Assembly (NCBI RefSeq): GCF_028453695.1
Contig: NC_135776.1
Coordinates: forward strand, 1,364,001-1,428,000
Reading direction: 5' to 3'
DNA: 64,000 bases
DNA from: Augochlora pura
Lineage: Eukaryota; Arthropoda; Insecta; Hymenoptera; Halictidae
Shown: positions 48,295 through 61,596 of the stretch, one piece after another
Layout: each line of letters starts with the position of its first letter
Position numbering within the stretch: position 1 is the stretch's first letter
Made by a program: the position numbers and the translations under genes
Notes under the pieces: model-generated
Database searches by the model: none
Seen by the model: the letters and a program-made list of their open reading frames with translations, nothing else
What the model was told of the DNA's origin: nothing

Positions 48295-50632
48295 GCTCTC
48301 CTTCTGGATCTCCTTCGCTCTCGCGCAAAGGTTCTCTCGCTCGTGCACTTGCACTCGTTCGTCCGCCTTCGTCGAATGGTCTGTACAAGAACGAATTCCA
48401 CCAGAAACCTGTTTCCGGCTTCCCGACACACTGCGATTCGTGCACAGGTACTCTCGAATCCTCTCTCGTTTAGAAGCTCCGTTGCCGGCTTCGATCGACT
48501 CTTACCGACAAACGTGATCTCGTCAAGGTATGCCAGTCTCTCTCCTTACCTTGAGAGCTCTTTTTTTCGTTTCCCAGATCTCCCTCTCACCCTCTCTCTC
48601 TTCCTCTCTCTCTCTCCCTCTTTTTTTCCCCCAAAGGCCGAGTATAGTTCTCCGTCGACCTGGTTCGCTCGCGATTACGCTTGTTCGTTCAACACGTCCC
48701 GATATCGATCCACGATCGAGAATTCCAGCGAATCTTTAGTTTCCTCGTGGCTCCGGCTCCTCTCAGCCGTTGCAATTTCTACGTTAGTCAGTTTTACAAA
48801 TTATAATAGAAATATGTCATAAATCGTAAAAAAAAAACGTGGATATTAATCGCGGTGAAAGCGGACGAAGTATTCTGATACTTTTATATTTTGCGATGTT
48901 CTTCAGGGAAGAAGAACCGCCTGTGAAATTTTATATTTTTTGGGAAGCACGTTTCGTTTCACGCGATCGTGGGATCGAGGCTTTTTGCACGATTTCCCGA
49001 TCAATTTTCAAAGCGGACAGAGAGACGAAGAGAGAGAGAGAGAGAGAGGGGGGGGAAGGGATGCAAGGAAGAGGGAGAGAGTCGGCGAGAGCTTTGTGCA
49101 GGACATCGGCAGCGATATGTCCTATAAATCCTAAACGGATTAATTAATAATAATGCGCGGTCCCGTGCATGTTAAGCTCTCCTTCCTCTGTTCAGTTTCC
49201 AACACGGCACAGGGGCGCGCGTGCCCATGATTATTTTAATGAGCGGGCCACTATAGCGACGCGGTCGATCGATTACCCGGCCAGTCGACGAAATTAATAA
49301 CCCTCTCCTCCTCTGTCCGCCTCTGTCCGCTCCGGTCGCGCTCCGAGCACCGACCGCTCTTGTCCGCTCGGCTCTCGGCGCGCTCGGCCCACCCCCGCAA
49401 CTCCCGCAATAGAGAAACCCCCCGACTCTCTCTCTCTCTCTCTGCCTCCCCTCTCGTTAACGAGAAAATGTTTTCGATCGGCGCGCGATTTCGAGCGGCC
49501 TGGATCCGGCGACGATAACGAGCTGAGCGCACTCGTCGAACCCGCTTGTCACCGCGCTGAAATGTCGTCGACGGTCTGCGGCCTCGTTCGCCGAAATTTC
49601 GTGGTGGCCCACCGGCAACCTGTGGCCCGACTGTTTCCGTCTCTTTTTCCCACCCGCAACACCTCTGCACCCTTTTCCGCAGCCATGCAGCCGCAGTTGT
49701 CGCCGGCGACGTATTCGGCTCGCAAAGCTTCTCCACCTAAAAGGATGTCGTCGTCGATCGTCTGTTAAATTTTGACGCTTTATTTGCCAGTAGCCGAACG
49801 ATTTGCTTTCGAGCAACGATTTCGTCGGCCGAGCTCCGAATCCACCGGGTGTCGGTAAAACACGAGGAGGCCCGCAGGCTCGAAAGTCGGCTGCCGCGAA
49901 AAGAAATCGGTGTTAATGGGGCGAAAGGAGGAGCGTCGGCTCGGTGAAACGACGAAAGACACCGCGAACGTGTTCCCCGGGTAAAAAGAGACCGAGGAGC
50001 GAGAGAGGAGTGCGCTCGGAGGAAAACTCCGCCGGGTAGGAAGAAGGTGATTAGCAGTCGGGAAGGGAGAGAGAGAGAGAGAGGGAGAGAGAGGCGGCGG
50101 CAGCTGATCGCGGTATAATCGAGTCGCTTCGAAAAGTAATTATCGGCCGGTTATCTGGCACCGACAGTTCGATTAGGCGGCTCGGCCTGCTCGATTTTAT
50201 CCTTTAAACCGGGAACCCCTTTCGGAACTAACCGCCCCCCTGTTTGTTATTCCGTTCGGTCGCTTCGGTGACGCGTTCGAGCCGAAGACGAGCTCGAGGA
50301 GACTTCTTCGAGGCGATTGCCTTCTCTCGTATCCGGTCAGTGCGCTGCTGTCCCGTCCCGCGTCTCTCGTCCCGTGCCGGGAATCGCTAATGCATGTCAG
50401 GGATGTTGCTCAATATTCCGACGGTTCGTCCAGATTCGAGAACTCGAGGATTTCGTGGCGCTCGTTTCGGTCCGCCATTTGCTATGCAAGCGCCATTCAC
50501 TTTCGAGTTTCAGCAACTTTTTTCGTCCGGCTCGGGTAGGTCGTGTTTCTCGTAAAGATCGAAAGCATCGTGCTCTGAGGGCCCGTGAAATTGGAGCTGG
50601 CTGTAGCGAACAGCATCGGACTGCTGCGGAGA

Positions 50633-50638
<6 letters not shown>

Positions 50639-50670
<32 letters not shown>
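50639..50670. repeat. (GA)n microsatellite, left arm of an inverted pair
   Basis: About 16 pure GA units. Its complement lies at 50957-51003. Confidence 0.95.
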
Positions 50671-50674
<4 letters not shown>

Positions 50675-50953
50675 AGCGAAGGCGCGGTAGCCAGGACTGC
50701 GCGAAGCAGTGACAGGGTTTTTGTCGTAGCCGGCGGGAACTTCCGGTAATCGATACCCACGGGTTTCAACGAACCGAACACGTCGCCGGAGACGTTCCGC
50801 TCGGACAAAAGCGGAAGTTGCATCGCGACGCTCAAAGGCTTCGCGGTGCTCGCTCCCAATCTCGACGGAGACTTTAGAAACCGAAGTTCCCACACCCCCG
50901 TCGCGCTCTCTACCCTCCAGCGCAGCTTTTCTTTCCTCGATCGCGTTTCCTCC

Positions 50954-50956
<3 letters not shown>

Positions 50957-51003
<47 letters not shown>
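50957..51003. repeat. (CT)n microsatellite, longest pure tract
   Basis: About 23 pure CT units, the longest ungapped dinucleotide tract in the window. Confidence 0.95.
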
Positions 51004-51004
<1 letters not shown>

Positions 51005-53376
51005 GTTTCCACGGTACTCGACGCTCGACGGTCGACGCTCGATGCTCGCCGGAGTACCGTCGTCGACGGTTGACGTCGAATTTCCGGCATTTTTCGCGCT
51101 CTCTCGCCTCGCATTCCTCCGTGCCGCTTTCGCCCCCTTTTACCCCGATGTGCCATACGTTTCCGCGACCCCACGAGCGAGCCAAAGGCGGAATTCGATT
51201 GCCTCGCGAGCACCGGATACGCGATCGACAAGCGAAACCGTACACGGGACAGGCCGCGAGGGGAGCTGTGCCGGTCGATCGGGTTCACAGATACCCCTCT
51301 CCGATCCTCGCTTCGCTATCGTTTGTCGGGGATCTATCGATCTCGGCCGCCTACCCGATTCGACGTTGTTATCGTCTCTCCGCGGATTTACATTTTTTTT
51401 TCGACGTTTTGTAAGAATCCGCGGATGTGTTTTATCTTTAGAAGCTCTATGCAACTGGATCGTGTGGGCGGTGCTCTTAACCCGAGTGGGCGTGGCCAGT
51501 GGCCCATGCTTCCGTAGGAGCCGTCCGCAGTCTAGTATTTAACACGGAATACTAAATATCCTGATTCGTTGTCGACGACTGTCGATCGAAGTCGTACGCG
51601 TGGGCGTAGACCGACGGAGCGGTCCCCGACGAAGCTCGGATCAACGAACGAACCGGCTCGCTTGTCTTTTTCGCGATCGTCGAGAGATCGTTGACGTTCT
51701 CGTCGTGACGAACGATCCCGAGAAACGAGCATCAGACGCGCAGGGCAGCCACGTTTGTTTCCCAACAGGCTATTGGCGTCGTTTGACACCGTTGGCCCCA
51801 ATTGGCACTCGTTGACCCCACTGTACGCGTTGTCATGACTCCGAGTCATCGGCTTACCAGCCCGTTAAACTTGCTCCCTGGCCTCATCGCCCTCCGTAAT
51901 CATCCGGCAGGCTTGCTCTCGCCTCTGCGCGCCTCTCACCGACCCTCTCCCTCTCTCCTCTCCTCTTCCTTTTCTCTCCTCCGCCGTTTCTCTGCAAACC
52001 CACACACGGTCGCATGCGACGCAGTCTCTCTCTCTCTCTCTCATCTCTTCTCCTCCCCGATCGCAGCGCTTCTGCAGAAGCGCGCGCCACGCACGAACAC
52101 GCTTCCTTCCACGTACTCGACGGAGCGTGTTCCCGCACGCGTGTTCACGTGCCAGCGAACGGATCCCGCTCTTCTCCTCCTTCGGCATGCGAGACACACC
52201 GTGGAGGAGAGGCCTCTGCTCTCCGCAACTCGCACCGCGAATCCGCTAAATTGATTCGGGCCACGAACTTCGAGGCGCGTTCGCGATCACCGCGCGGAAT
52301 TTCCTCTCTCGCGAACTTCATCGCGCAGCTCGCCCGTTCGCTCGCTTTCTCTCGCGGTTTACAGCTTCCGTTGCGCGCCGGTGCGAGCGGCGCCGAGCTT
52401 CAATTAGCGGCCTCAGCGTTTACAGCTAGATTTCTCCGCTGGTTACTCCACCGATCCCCGTTGGTCTCCCTGTTACGGCTCGAACGATCCTTTCCGGCTC
52501 CGATTTTACGGAGAGACGCGCGCGCGTCATTGTATCCCGTTGCGATTTGATCGGCGAAGCGGATCGTCGAGCGAAATTGGTGCGGCGTGTTTCGAATTGC
52601 CCGAGGTACAAGAATTGTACAGAGGCGTTCGGTTAAATTTACACGAAATCCAGTCCAAATTGGCTCCTTAATCGATATAAATTTAATCGCGTGCTATATT
52701 GTTAAGGCGATCGAGCGGAGCAGAAGAGAGAGATAGAGAGAGAGAGGGGGAGCAGGGCGGAGCGGAACACCGCGGCGAATCGAATTCGGTGATCCGCTGG
52801 TTGGACTTGTACAGCTGTTTCACGCCGCAAAACAAACACGCGCGCACCACCCCGTTTCCCGCTTGTCCGGCCTTTCCGCCCGTAATTGATCGTAAACCCG
52901 CGGCGGTCCCGCGGTTTTACGAGCGGCTCGGTTTAGAAACGGTTTTCCCGGGAACCGAGACTCTCCGCTTCTCCCGTGTCCCTGTTTCATTGAATTTCTT
53001 GGTAACCGCGAGAGCACGCTCTTTCCGTTCCAATAAATACCTCTGTTTCCCTTTGTATTATAATTTCGTCGAGTTTTTACGGAAAATCAATCTCATCGCG
53101 GTGTTTCCTCGAAAAATTCAAGTCGCATAATTGTTTCAATAAATTGAATTTTGCCTCGCTGTCGAGGCCGATCGTCGACGATCTCGAGAACGAGATCCGC
53201 AGCGAATCGGATCGATGAAACGAAATCTGCGGCGGACACGCAGCTTCGCGATCGATGATGTGTCTCCGATAAGGAGATCGTGCTTCACCGTCCGTTGCGC
53301 TTTCAACGCGAATCGTTGGCGTCGACGTCGGTGTCAGCATCGGCGTCGAAACGCCGGCCTGACATCAAAGGCGCAG

Positions 53377-53567
53377 TATATAAATCAATTACCGACGGCA
53401 AAGCGACGCGACGCGACGCGACGCCAGAGCAGCCGGTGCGGCGTGCCGGGCCGAGCCGAGCCGAGAGAGCCGCCGCGCTGATACGGCCGGCCGACGTTCC
53501 GCGCAAACTCGATTATCGATACATCGACGGAGGCCTCTCGTCGACTGCCAGCCGACCATCGATAAGG
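53377..53567 (+). promoter_or_regulatory. TATA plus DRE-like cluster in the giant intron
   Basis: TATATAAA at 53377-53384, a perfect DRE palindrome TATCGATA at 53514-53521 and a related ATCGATAA word about 40 bases further on. In flies DREF binds TATCGATA in promoters. Spacing and order are unusual, with the DREs downstream of the TATA box. It could be an intronic promoter for a transcript using the 54888-54929 exon. Motif matches only. Confidence 0.25.
53398..53468. repeat. GCGAC and CCGAG pentamer repeats
   Basis: About four GCGAC copies, then three CCGAG copies some 25 bases on, just after the TATATAAA word. Confidence 0.75.
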
Positions 53568-54887
53568 GGTAGCTAAGGGTAACAAGCTGCGCCAAGAACG
53601 GAGGCGGGGGGGATCGGCGTTACGGCCACGCTATAGGCCCGCTTTTGGCACACGATTCCTCTCCATCGATTTTCCCCGGTTTATTGGACCTTCGCGGTAA
53701 ACCTGCCACGCTCGAAACCACCGGATTCTTATTCTACAGAAATTTGAAAAGTTTTCGAATCAGTTAGACTATTCGGATAACTTTTCCAAGACCTAAACAA
53801 TTTTGAAACTTGGCGTGAGAGCATTTTAAACGATTCCCAGTGGTTTAGGATATTCCCAGGGTCATCCAGCTGACATTCTCGAATCGGCGGCGAACGAATC
53901 GGATCGCAGAATTTCCCGACAGCAATTTCGAAAAGCTGGCAGGAGAATTCGACCGCCGCGCCCGTTCGATGAACGTCCTGAAATGCTGGGCGCTCGGTTA
54001 ATTAACCCGCCCTCGAAAAGTAATTACACGCACAAAGGTTCCGCGCAAGTTTTGTCGGGGGCGCGGGGCGGGCCCCCCCCTGGTCTGGCCGCGCTCGCGT
54101 TGTTTCGCGCTCTCGAGCGTGAACCCGGCGCTCGCCTTTGACGCCGGAGGCGGCTCGCCTGTGCACCCGCGAGGAATTTTTCATCCGAGAATTCCGAGGT
54201 TTCATTGATCGCGGGTCAAGTGGGCTCTGTGACACCAGTTAACCTCGGCCGCGGACGATCCGCGTGATACGAATTACGTGCGAGGCGTGTTTACCAGTCG
54301 TGCTCGGTCGCGCATCCTTCTCCGTCGTCGGCTTCGTCTTTCTCTTCGTCGCCGCGCAGAACAGAGCGATTATACAGCAGCGTGCACGCGCGCGCGCGAT
54401 GGAAAAAGGAAACGAAGACGGATCGAATCGGATCGCGCTGGATCGCATCGCGCGATGATTCGCGAACGAAAAGGACGCGCTTAGGCGAGCCGAGGAGGGT
54501 CGGCGCGACTGACACGCGTATCCGCGCGAGCTATTTTTGGCGCGACGTGGCCGCGCGGCGGCACGTTCCACCGCCACGTTCACCGTGTCAAATTAATATC
54601 GACGCATCCGGCCGGGTACTATTCGATGCCACTGGCTATCGAGATCGTTCAATTGTCCCTCGAGAGCTTGCTTTGAACCCCGCACATTGCATTCCACTCG
54701 ATCGATCCTTGAACGATGCGACGTCGACTTTTGTCGTCGGAGTCGGCACCGATCCAGTGCCTAGAACCGGCAGAGACGCGACACCCAACCAACCTCCTCC
54801 TCCTCCCTGAGATACCTATCGCGCGCAAACGAAAAATTGTTCAACGCTCCGCGGTTCTCTCTAACCGATCTCGCTTTTTTGTTTCAG

Positions 54888-54929
54888 GTAAGCAGATGCA
54901 GAACGCTCGAGGTGTGCTCGGCGCCGAAC
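54888..54929 (+). CDS. Candidate 42-base microexon or recursive splice site
   Basis: Acceptor TCGCTTTTTTGTTTCAG is excellent and is followed directly by GTAAGC, the ratchet-point arrangement AG|GTAAG. Forty-two bases on is a second perfect donor, GAAC|GTAAGT. Joined to the single base left by exon G, the 42 bases stay open, reading GKQMQNARGVLGAE, and again leave one base. So it may be an in-frame microexon of 14 codons, a recursive splice site with an RS-type exon, or both. Type CDS is tentative. Confidence 0.42.
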
Positions 54930-57900
54930 GTAAGTTAATCGTCCTCGCGACAGAAAAATCCGGTGAAAAGGGAACGACGAGAGCGGGAGACAGAAAGAAT
55001 AAGTTATTCGACGCGGCGGTCTGTCGTCGATCGTGGCACGCTTTCGCGCGCCGCGACGCATACGAACGGCCGACGACGTCTTCATTGTTCGCGCGCGTCC
55101 TTTGCCGCGCGTTGATCCGCATAAATTAAATCGTGATTCGAGGCGTCTATCGGCGACGCGAGGCCGCCCGGCCTCTCCTCGAAATACAAAAATTTATCTA
55201 CAATGCTCGTCCCGACCCATGTCGCGTCGGAACGTGAACTTTCGTAGCTCCGCCTCTCTCGTCGCCCTTACGCTTACCGCCTCGCAATGTTCAAACCTTT
55301 TCAGAAAACTGTTCAAGTTTTCACAAAGTATTACCTGTTCGGGCAACAATTCTTTCAATGTTTAATTTTATCATTAATTCGGTGGAACAGCGTTCAGGAT
55401 CTACAATCAATTTAGCATCTTCTAAAAATCCGAAGAAATCCGAAAAACTCGATTCTTTAATTACAAAATTATTGGATAGGCTAGAAAAGCATTTCTGCGT
55501 TTGGTACGTGAAAAGTGGCCCTCGAAGGCGTGGCCTGTTGCCACTGTAGCTCCTAGTAGGCGTGTCCTGCGTCTCGGTAATGCCTAGTAGGCGTGCTCTA
55601 GCGTTGCTCTCGAGTTTACAGTCTCGGTAGACGCGGCCCACACCTGATCGACTCGGCCACGAAAAAAAATCTAGTCCCACGATCCTCTGTCGTCGAAACA
55701 TTGAGCCAGCCCGGTTTCGGAGTCAGGGCAATGCCCCACGGGGCAGTAGTCGGCCACGCCCGGTCCGGGAAGCGGAAAATAAACCGGAGCACGGGTTTAG
55801 CAGTTGAGCCGGGCGCGCAAGCCGGTGGCAAGTCGACGAGTCGGCGAGTCGACGAGTGAAACTGGCAACCGGCGTTCGGGTGATCGGGCTCGAGCGAATC
55901 AGACCGTCTCGCAGTCCCGTCGAGGGACCGGTGCATAAACAAACGGTCGCGCGCACGGGAGAGAAGGAGAGAGAGAGAGAAAGAGAGACGGAGAGGGAGA
56001 GAGGGAACAGAGAGCGCTGGAATATCTAACGGTAAACGATCGTTGGCGCGATACCGTGGCTTCCAGTTACGGAGCAGCGCGCCTGGAAGACCGTTTGACA
56101 TCGTTCGCAGCGATTGTCCTTACTCGGAGAGCGGTGGTATATCCTGGCTCGGCGGATAATTGTTTGTTGCTTCTTGAATAATTCTGGAATGCTTGTTACC
56201 GTCGCTTCTAACGATTCGGTAATTACTTAATTATGAAATTACACAGGAATTACGCGATCCCTGTTGACGGTTCTCCGGCGAGTACCGGGAACTCAATCAC
56301 GGTCCTCTCACCGGAAGTCAAGCCTGCTTCCTCCACTCCGTTGTCAGATATTCCAGAACAACTGTTCTTGTTCCCTAGGACAGCGACGAGACCTCGGATC
56401 GCTTACCATACTTAACCCCTTGCCCTATCATTCGCGACCGACTCGTTGCCAAGATTTGGAACACGATCTACCACGTTTTCGGTAACTCCCCACTTCTGTT
56501 ACCAATATTTTAACAGCAAACTAAAGCTTGGTATTCGCGCAAAGATAAATGATCTCTCCCGTCTAGGAATTTATTAGCGACCTAACTGTACAAGAAATAT
56601 TAGAGCGAGGGGTTAAGGACCCCCAACTTTCTAATCGTGCCCGAACGAATGCTCTCTATCGGATATTTGCGGAAGTGCGAGTTTCCAAAACGTATAAAAA
56701 AATTAACGGAATAATAATCGCTTATCTGACTTCGATATTTTCTTTTACAAGAGGTCTGACTAATTTCGTGTCTGACGAATTTAAAGTCCAGGAACAGATG
56801 CGTCGTTTCGCAGCAATCATAATTCGAGCGTCGATAAATTAAGCATAGTATCGGAAGCGGCTCAGAATATTTCGCCACGACGGAGACCGGCGATCCAGAG
56901 ACAAAGAGAGAGCGAGAGAGAAAACGTTTCCATTGTTACGACCGAGGCTCGGATCGGCCCCGTCGTTAGGAACAACCGATTTCCTCGGGAAACGCGCTCT
57001 CGCAGCGTTGAAAACTCGCAAAGGGGATTTGCGCCGATACGCGCGCGGAGAGTGCGGAGTCGTAACGATTTCACGGGCGGGCGGTTATTCGGATGCAAGC
57101 TTGTCGTGTAGGGAAGTGGCGAGTGTAACGGGGGACGAAGCGTGCGCGGGGGTTGCTCTCGTTTGATGGCGGTGGGGCGCGGCGGGGAGAAGAGAGACGG
57201 AGAGAGGAGGAGCGAAGGGGTGGGTGGAAAGAGAGAGAGATGGAGAGAGAGAGAGAGAGGAGGCGGGCTGCTCTCTCGCATGCACCGCCGCCCCCGTAAT
57301 CGCGGTTAATTAACGAGCCGGCAGCTGGTAACGAGGCTGCCGATTGCTTGCCAAGCATCGGCCGCGATTATTCCGGCTCCTATTCCTTTCCGGTTCGTCG
57401 GATTCGCCGAGCGATTGTCATCGCTTCCGCCGGAAAACGCTTCCACGTTTTTCAGTGGCTGTCTCTCTTTCCGGGCGCGGACTCGGTCTCCGGAGGGTTT
57501 CGCGCTGCTTCGGGAACTTTGCTGGTGTCGCGACCGTCCGAGGAATGCCGGCTACGAAAGTAGACGGGAATAGAGAAAAAGGGGGACGCGGCCGAGAACG
57601 GGAACGCCGAGGCGCGGACCGAAATACGGTTCGGGAATCGGGAAACGCGCGATCGAACCTCGAAACCTTAGGCACCGTTCACATTGGCATCGGTGAACGA
57701 ATTATTTGGGGATTTGTCCTCTTCGCTGGTTATTCGACATTTCGATATACATATTTATCGCGGATTCTAAAGTACAGAGAGTTAGACAATTAATTTCGAA
57801 GCGTGTGCGAAGAATTCCATGCGTGCCGAATAACGCGATCGACCAACGTGAATCGCGCTGTAGTACCGCGGGGAATCGCGCGCTTCCGTTCGCGTTGTCT

Positions 57901-60426
57901 CGACGTTTCGAAAGAATTCGAACAGAGAGTGTGCAGCCCGTGAAACGCAATCCGCGGATAAATGCCGGGATTTCTTTTCGGTGCCAAGGATTTCCAGATA
58001 AATGTGTTTTCCGAGCGACGAGTGATTAAAGCGTTCCCTCTTTCGCTCTCTCTTCTCCCAGCGTGTTGCCTCCCACCAGGTTTCTCTCCTTCTCGCCTCT
58101 GTTTGTCTCTCTCGTTCCTCCCGGGCTGTTCCCTTCTCTCTTTTTTTTCCCCGCTGTCAGCGAAGCAGCGAAGCGTTTCTATCTTTGCGCTTGAAAAGGA
58201 TCGCGGAACGTCCTTTTCCTCGCTTTAACCAACCCAGGGGGGGCCGTTCTTCTCCGCGGAAAATGCAGCTTTTAAATCTCGATCCCCGCGTCGTTCTTCC
58301 CCGCCGGAAACGAGGGGAAGAGCCACGGGAAGCCGGCGTTTCGTCGCCGAAATGGAAAACACGTCCTACCCAGTTAGAAAATATGAAAATCGAACCGCGC
58401 TCGGGCGTAACGAACGCGTTGCGACGCGAGTAGCCGCGAATTAAATGCGAGAGGACCTTTTTGTTCGGACGCCGTGCGAAACGAGAAAACTCGTACCATT
58501 GTAGGAAACGATTTTATTTTCGAAAGAGAGAGAGTCTCTTATTAGAAATATCTCGGAAAAGTGGAATAGACACGCCTCGGGGAGGAAGCTGAATCCTTGT
58601 CTTCGTCTCGGCGAATTAATCTAGCGAAATAGAACGACGGGGGGGAACCCCCTGTGTCGGCCGTTTTTCGAGCAAAGTAACGGACGTTACTAGAGCGTGC
58701 CGTAATCGCCGGGCGCAGACAGAAAGTCTTCTCGTTTCCGAGAGCGGGCTTTGCGGCGAGCGCGCGTTCGTCTCTGTTTGTTAAACCGAAGGCGAACACG
58801 GCTGGAATTCCCGTCGAGCACCGGCGGTGGTGGTGCCGGTCGGATATGGAAATGCAGTCGATGGATGGATCTCCCCGTTGTCGATTTCCGGCGGACGGAT
58901 CCCGTGGACCGGAATCTGGGAAAACGGCGATACCCCGGTGTCCCGGAGGCAATGAGAAACTTTTCCGCTTTTACCGCGGCGAATACCACAGACGGCGCGC
59001 GCGCGCGCGCGCGGTGCGACGCCGTTTACTTGGCGTGAAAAGTTCCCGTTGCCCGTTAATCTTCACCCTCTTGAAGTTTATCGTGCGTTACGTAGACCCT
59101 TGCACCAAGTTTTCGTCGAGGAAACGCCGGAAGCCGGAGGGTAGATAGAGCAGGCTACCGGTCGCCGCAAAATCGGGGATCCTCGCCGCCTTTTCAGGAC
59201 TAGCAACTTATTTGATTCGTTGTTCCGAGGGCAGACGTACTTGAGAAATTTTCTTTATTTCTTTATATAATTCCAATTGGATCCATTTCTGAGCCATCCC
59301 CGTGAATCCAGTTGTCGCGTGTTCTTTTTACTTTCATTAAAAACGTTCAGGGACTCCTCCGGGCACGAATTGGCGGCCAATTCGTTTGATACGATGCCGG
59401 AGAGGACCGGCGATTTTGCGTCGCTCTGTACCTTTTGCTGGCTATCAAGCGGCGCGGTGCGAAACTCGCTGCCGCCACCGAATAAATAATAAGAACAGGA
59501 AGGAAAAAGTTGACTGTCGGGGGATACCGTGCCAGGTTGTAAAGTCTGTCGGGGAACGGCAGTGTTCCCGTGAAATTTGTGCGCTCGAACCGCGGGAAAA
59601 ACCGCCTCGAAACGACCGGAGACCTGGAAACGATTTGCGGAGAAGTCTGCGAATTAAGAGAGAGAGCGAGAAGGAGAATGAAAAAGAGAGAGAGAGGAGG
59701 CTCGCGAGTGGATACCGAGTGGATTACACTGGCTTCTCGCAGAGGGGGGCAGAGACGATATCGATTGCTCGCACTTTCGAGTCACCCTCCTCGAACAATT
59801 CTTTATTCCTCCTTGACTTTGTTATCGGCCGGTCGCCGAAGAGCATCGTTCGGCCCCGTATTTCTTCCTTCCGGTCTGCTCTCCCGACCACTTTCGGGCT
59901 AGATAAGCGAGCGCGCCCCTTTTTTTTTCTCGAGGTGATCCTCTACACCTGAACTTCGAGGGAACAGGTACGAGTCTATCGATTCTCGACAGACATCGTC
60001 GACGAGCGCCCTTGACATCCTACCTGACCTCGATTCTTCGACGTGTCAGCATCGCGTCTTCTCGATTTTTTTTTTCATTGCAAAATTGTAACGAATTTTT
60101 CGATGGCATAGAATTCGAAATCTGAGATTCCCGCGAACGATCGATTTGTGAGAATCGCGGCAAGCGATCGATTCTCTCTCTCTCTCCTCTTCGCGGCAGC
60201 GTTTTATGAATTTAGAAGTACCTCCGGACCGAGGAGATCGGCCGGATGGGATAATCCGTCTCATCTTCTCTATCCTGCGGTCGTTATCGAGAAACTCCCG
60301 TCGGGGACAGGGAGGCCGGGTCGATTTATCCATTCGACCCTGGCGGCACTCTCCGGCTCGTTAATATTAATTAACGGCGGTGACATCACGCTCTCCTAAA
60401 TATTTGATTACCGCGTACACCCTGGA

Positions 60427-60428
<2 letters not shown>

Positions 60429-60461
<33 letters not shown>
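60429..60461. repeat. (GA)n microsatellite
   Basis: About 16 pure GA units near an AT-rich island. Confidence 0.95.
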
Positions 60462-60464
<3 letters not shown>

Positions 60465-61573
60465 GAGCGGGAGGGAAAGCGGAGGAGATATAGAGGCCGC
60501 GTTGGCTCGGTTTTCCGCGTCGTTAGGCGCCGCTAATCATCCTTTAAATTCGTTCCCAACCTCGGAAATTGAACGACTTCTAGGTCGCTTCCGCGCTCCC
60601 GGCGAAAAATGATTACCTGGAAGCTCATCGGCCAAGCTCCGGAGAACTCCCTCGTTTTCCTGTTTCGACCCGGTTCTTCCTGCCCCGGCTCAAATTACTC
60701 GGCCACCCTTTCCTTCATCGAGCTGCCCCGAAAAAAAAACGCTCGACGCGAACAAATTTGCCGAACCATCTCGCCACTCATTTTTCAAGAAGAATAATTC
60801 TGCAGAAGAAAAAAAAATCGTGGACGTGTTGCTTGTAGAAAATGATTCGCCGCTTAAACGTTTTCGATCGATACGTTATTTATCGTAGACCAGAAACGCC
60901 GGAGAAGCTCGAGAGGTCTGGCACTCGAGGTCATCGAAGCACGCCTCGCGTCATGAATTCTAAATTGAAATTTCACGAAGAGGCGGCGAGCGAGCGAGTG
61001 GGTCGAGCCGCAAGATCTTCGCGCGAGGATCGATTTCTTTCTCGCGGAGAAAGAAGGGACTCGGAGTTGTTGCTGGCAGAGCGGCGACGGTAATAAGGCG
61101 GAACCCTCTTCGGAGGGTCGCCGGGCCGTCCCTTTTCATCTCGGAACAGCTTCCCGAGAGAGCCGGTCTTTGAATGGCTTTCGGTGCGAGAGGCTCCTCG
61201 ACAAATGCACCGGGTAAACAGTCCGCGTCGCATTCATTAGGAAAGTTTGGCGGTGGCGGGGTGGCTGCTGTGTCGCGCAGCCTGTTGGCGTAACTTCGGG
61301 GCCAGAGGACGGAACAGAGGACAGAGAGAGAGAGAGAGAGGGAGAGAGGGAGAGCGATGAGAGACGAAGCAGAGATCGGGTAGCGGTTGGCTCTTTCATT
61401 TCCGCGGGCGGAACCGCATATCGGGTCGACCCTTTTCCGATCTAGGGGCCAGAACGGCCCGACGGAGCCGTCGCTATCTGCCGGAGCAGGCTGCCAGAGC
61501 GAAACCTCGCTCCGAGGGTTTAACCGCTCCCCCCCTACCCCCCTCCCATCCTCCTCTTTCCACGGGTCTCTCT

Positions 61574-61596
61574 CCCCCCCCGCCCCCCCCCCCCCC
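61574..61596. repeat. C homopolymer
   Basis: C8, G, then C14; another error-prone run. Confidence 0.93.

Larger units (their letters stand above)
35735..54887 (+). other. Gene 2 giant intron, left part
   Basis: About 19 kb with no recognisable coding exon on either strand. It contains the assembly gap, many GA/CT microsatellites, C homopolymers (36884-36898, 36922-36935, about 41951-41963), a TTCC tetranucleotide run (47561-47650), GC minisatellites, AT-rich islands with homeodomain-type words (42255-42325, 49135-49260) and a TATA/DRE cluster near 53.4-53.6 kb. Isolated acceptor-like tracts (for example ending at 37752 and 46010) lead into stop codons at once. Confidence 0.5.

Noticed and set aside
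50497..51288. 263-codon minus-strand open frame
   Set aside because: Mostly Arg-Glu and Ser-Leu repeats translated from GA/CT microsatellites.
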